Shown here piece by piece: positions 6,822 through 7,318 of a DNA stretch of 7,318 nucleotides. Location: positions 1 through 7,318 of the forward strand of contig JANJTI010000098.1 of NCBI GenBank assembly GCA_024711185.1. Direction: 5' to 3'. Source of the stretch: Brevundimonas sp. (GTDB taxonomy: Bacteria > Pseudomonadota > Alphaproteobacteria > Caulobacterales > Caulobacteraceae). The notes under the pieces were generated by a model. The model searched no databases. It was given only the letters and a program-made list of their open reading frames with translations, and was not told the origin of the DNA. The first letter of the stretch is position 1. Each line of letters begins with the position of its first letter. The translations under genes were made by a program, and so were the position numbers.

Positions 6822-7318
6822 ATGCCAGACGCAGCTCCCCGTATCGCGGTGATCGTCGCCCATCCCCGGCGGCGGAGCTTCACGGTCGCCATGGCCCAGG
6901 CCTTCGCGGACGCCGCCCGGTCGGGGGGAGCGGAAGTGATCGAGCGGGACCTCTACCGGCTGCGCTTCGATCCGCGGCTACGGGCGGACGAGATGCCCGA
7001 CCATCTGGGCGCGGTCGTCCGGCCGGACGTGGCCCGCGAACGCGAGGCCATCGCGGGAGCCGACATCTTCGCCTTCTTCTACCCGCTCTGGTTCAACGCG
7101 ACGCCGGCGATGATGAAGGGCTATGTCGACCGGGTGTTCGGCATGGACTTCGGCTACTCCGCGCGGCGGCATGGCGGCAATCAGCCGCTGCTCGGCGGCC
7201 GCAAGATGGTGACCTTCACCTCCTCCGGCGCGCCGCAGGACTGGGTGGAGCGCAGCGGGGCGTGGGCGGCGATGCAGCAGCATTTCGACGAGCACTTCGC
7301 CGCCATGACCGGAATGGA
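6822..7318 (+). CDS. Flavodoxin-fold NAD(P)H:quinone oxidoreductase, cut by right edge
   Basis: 165 residues are visible and the frame is open to the end, so the C-terminus is missing. The N-terminal strand and flavin loop are RIAVIVAHPRRRSF (7-20). The key family segment is FFYPLWFNATPAMMKGYVDR (85-104), continuing into VFGMDFGY (105-112). This closely fits the NQO1/MdaB/YwrO group (compare PLWWFGMPAILKGWIDRV). GGRKMVTFTSSGAP (125-138) is the next strand and loop. Members bind FAD or FMN and reduce quinones by two electrons, avoiding semiquinones. It resembles the product of 3071-3661 in fold but is a different subgroup, with an NQO1-like rather than KefF-like central motif. CAGGGAAG lies about 9 bases before the ATG. 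Box E lies upstream. Confidence 0.88.
   Translation, partial: MPDAAPRIAVIVAHPRRRSFTVAMAQAFADAARSGGAEVIERDLYRLRFDPRLRADEMPDHLGAVVRPDVAREREAIAGADIFAFFYPLWFNATPAMMKGYVDRVFGMDFGYSARRHGGNQPLLGGRKMVTFTSSGAPQDWVERSGAWAAMQQHFDEHFAAMTGM

Noticed and set aside
6978..7295. Minus-strand frame opposite the right-edge oxidoreductase
   Set aside because: The plus strand encodes an unmistakable flavodoxin-fold protein across the whole interval.

Overview
This is a very GC-rich window with short intergenic gaps and the GC-biased codon use of an alphaproteobacterium. A Caulobacterales-like genome (Brevundimonas, Phenylobacterium or Caulobacter type) is my best guess. That guess rests on composition, the tandem-USP and HisKA_2 families and the FixK/FNR-type boxes; no rRNA or marker gene confirms it. 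I see no mobile element, tRNA, rRNA or CRISPR array, and no gene-free stretch over 300 bases.

Layout. 3-188 (+) is the C-terminal end of a CueR/HmrR-like MerR regulator. 210-641 (-) is a secreted Met/His-rich DUF305 protein, convergent with it; together they look like a small copper-handling pair. 854-2362 (+) is an acetyl-CoA hydrolase/CoA-transferase of the succinyl-CoA:acetate type. 2451-2519 (+) is a possible 22-codon leader ORF that overlaps the start of a DUF1003 membrane protein (2516-3061, +). 4529-3071 (-) is a two-gene unit: a tandem universal stress protein (USP), then a flavodoxin-fold NAD(P)H oxidoreductase. 4636-4989 (+) is a lipoprotein cytochrome c. 5099-5959 (+) is a second tandem USP. 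6061-6720 (-) is a small sensorless HisKA_2-type histidine kinase. 6822 to the right edge (+) is a second flavodoxin-fold quinone/NAD(P)H oxidoreductase, cut by the window.

The main result is regulatory. From 788 rightward, all the transcription units but possibly one are preceded by a palindrome of the FNR/FixK/Anr class (TTGAN-N4-NTCAA): 788-801, 2386-2399, 4574-4587, 5039-5052 and 6774-6787. Box centres lie 51.5-60.5 nt upstream of the chosen start codons in six of seven gene directions, as expected for a class II (-41.5) activator site plus a short leader. Two boxes sit in divergent gaps and could each serve both flanking genes.

Taken together, 788-7318 reads as a low-oxygen/redox survival island under one FNR/FixK-type regulator. 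The CoA-transferase could support acetate-linked substrate-level ATP formation. The cytochrome could feed a terminal or peroxide-reducing branch. The flavin reductases could dispose of NAD(P)H or protect quinones. The USPs and DUF1003 protein would be stress effectors, and the kinase would add signalling. The content resembles the DosR- and Anr-type USP regulons in concept. The sequence supports the boxes and gene families directly; the physiology is inferred.
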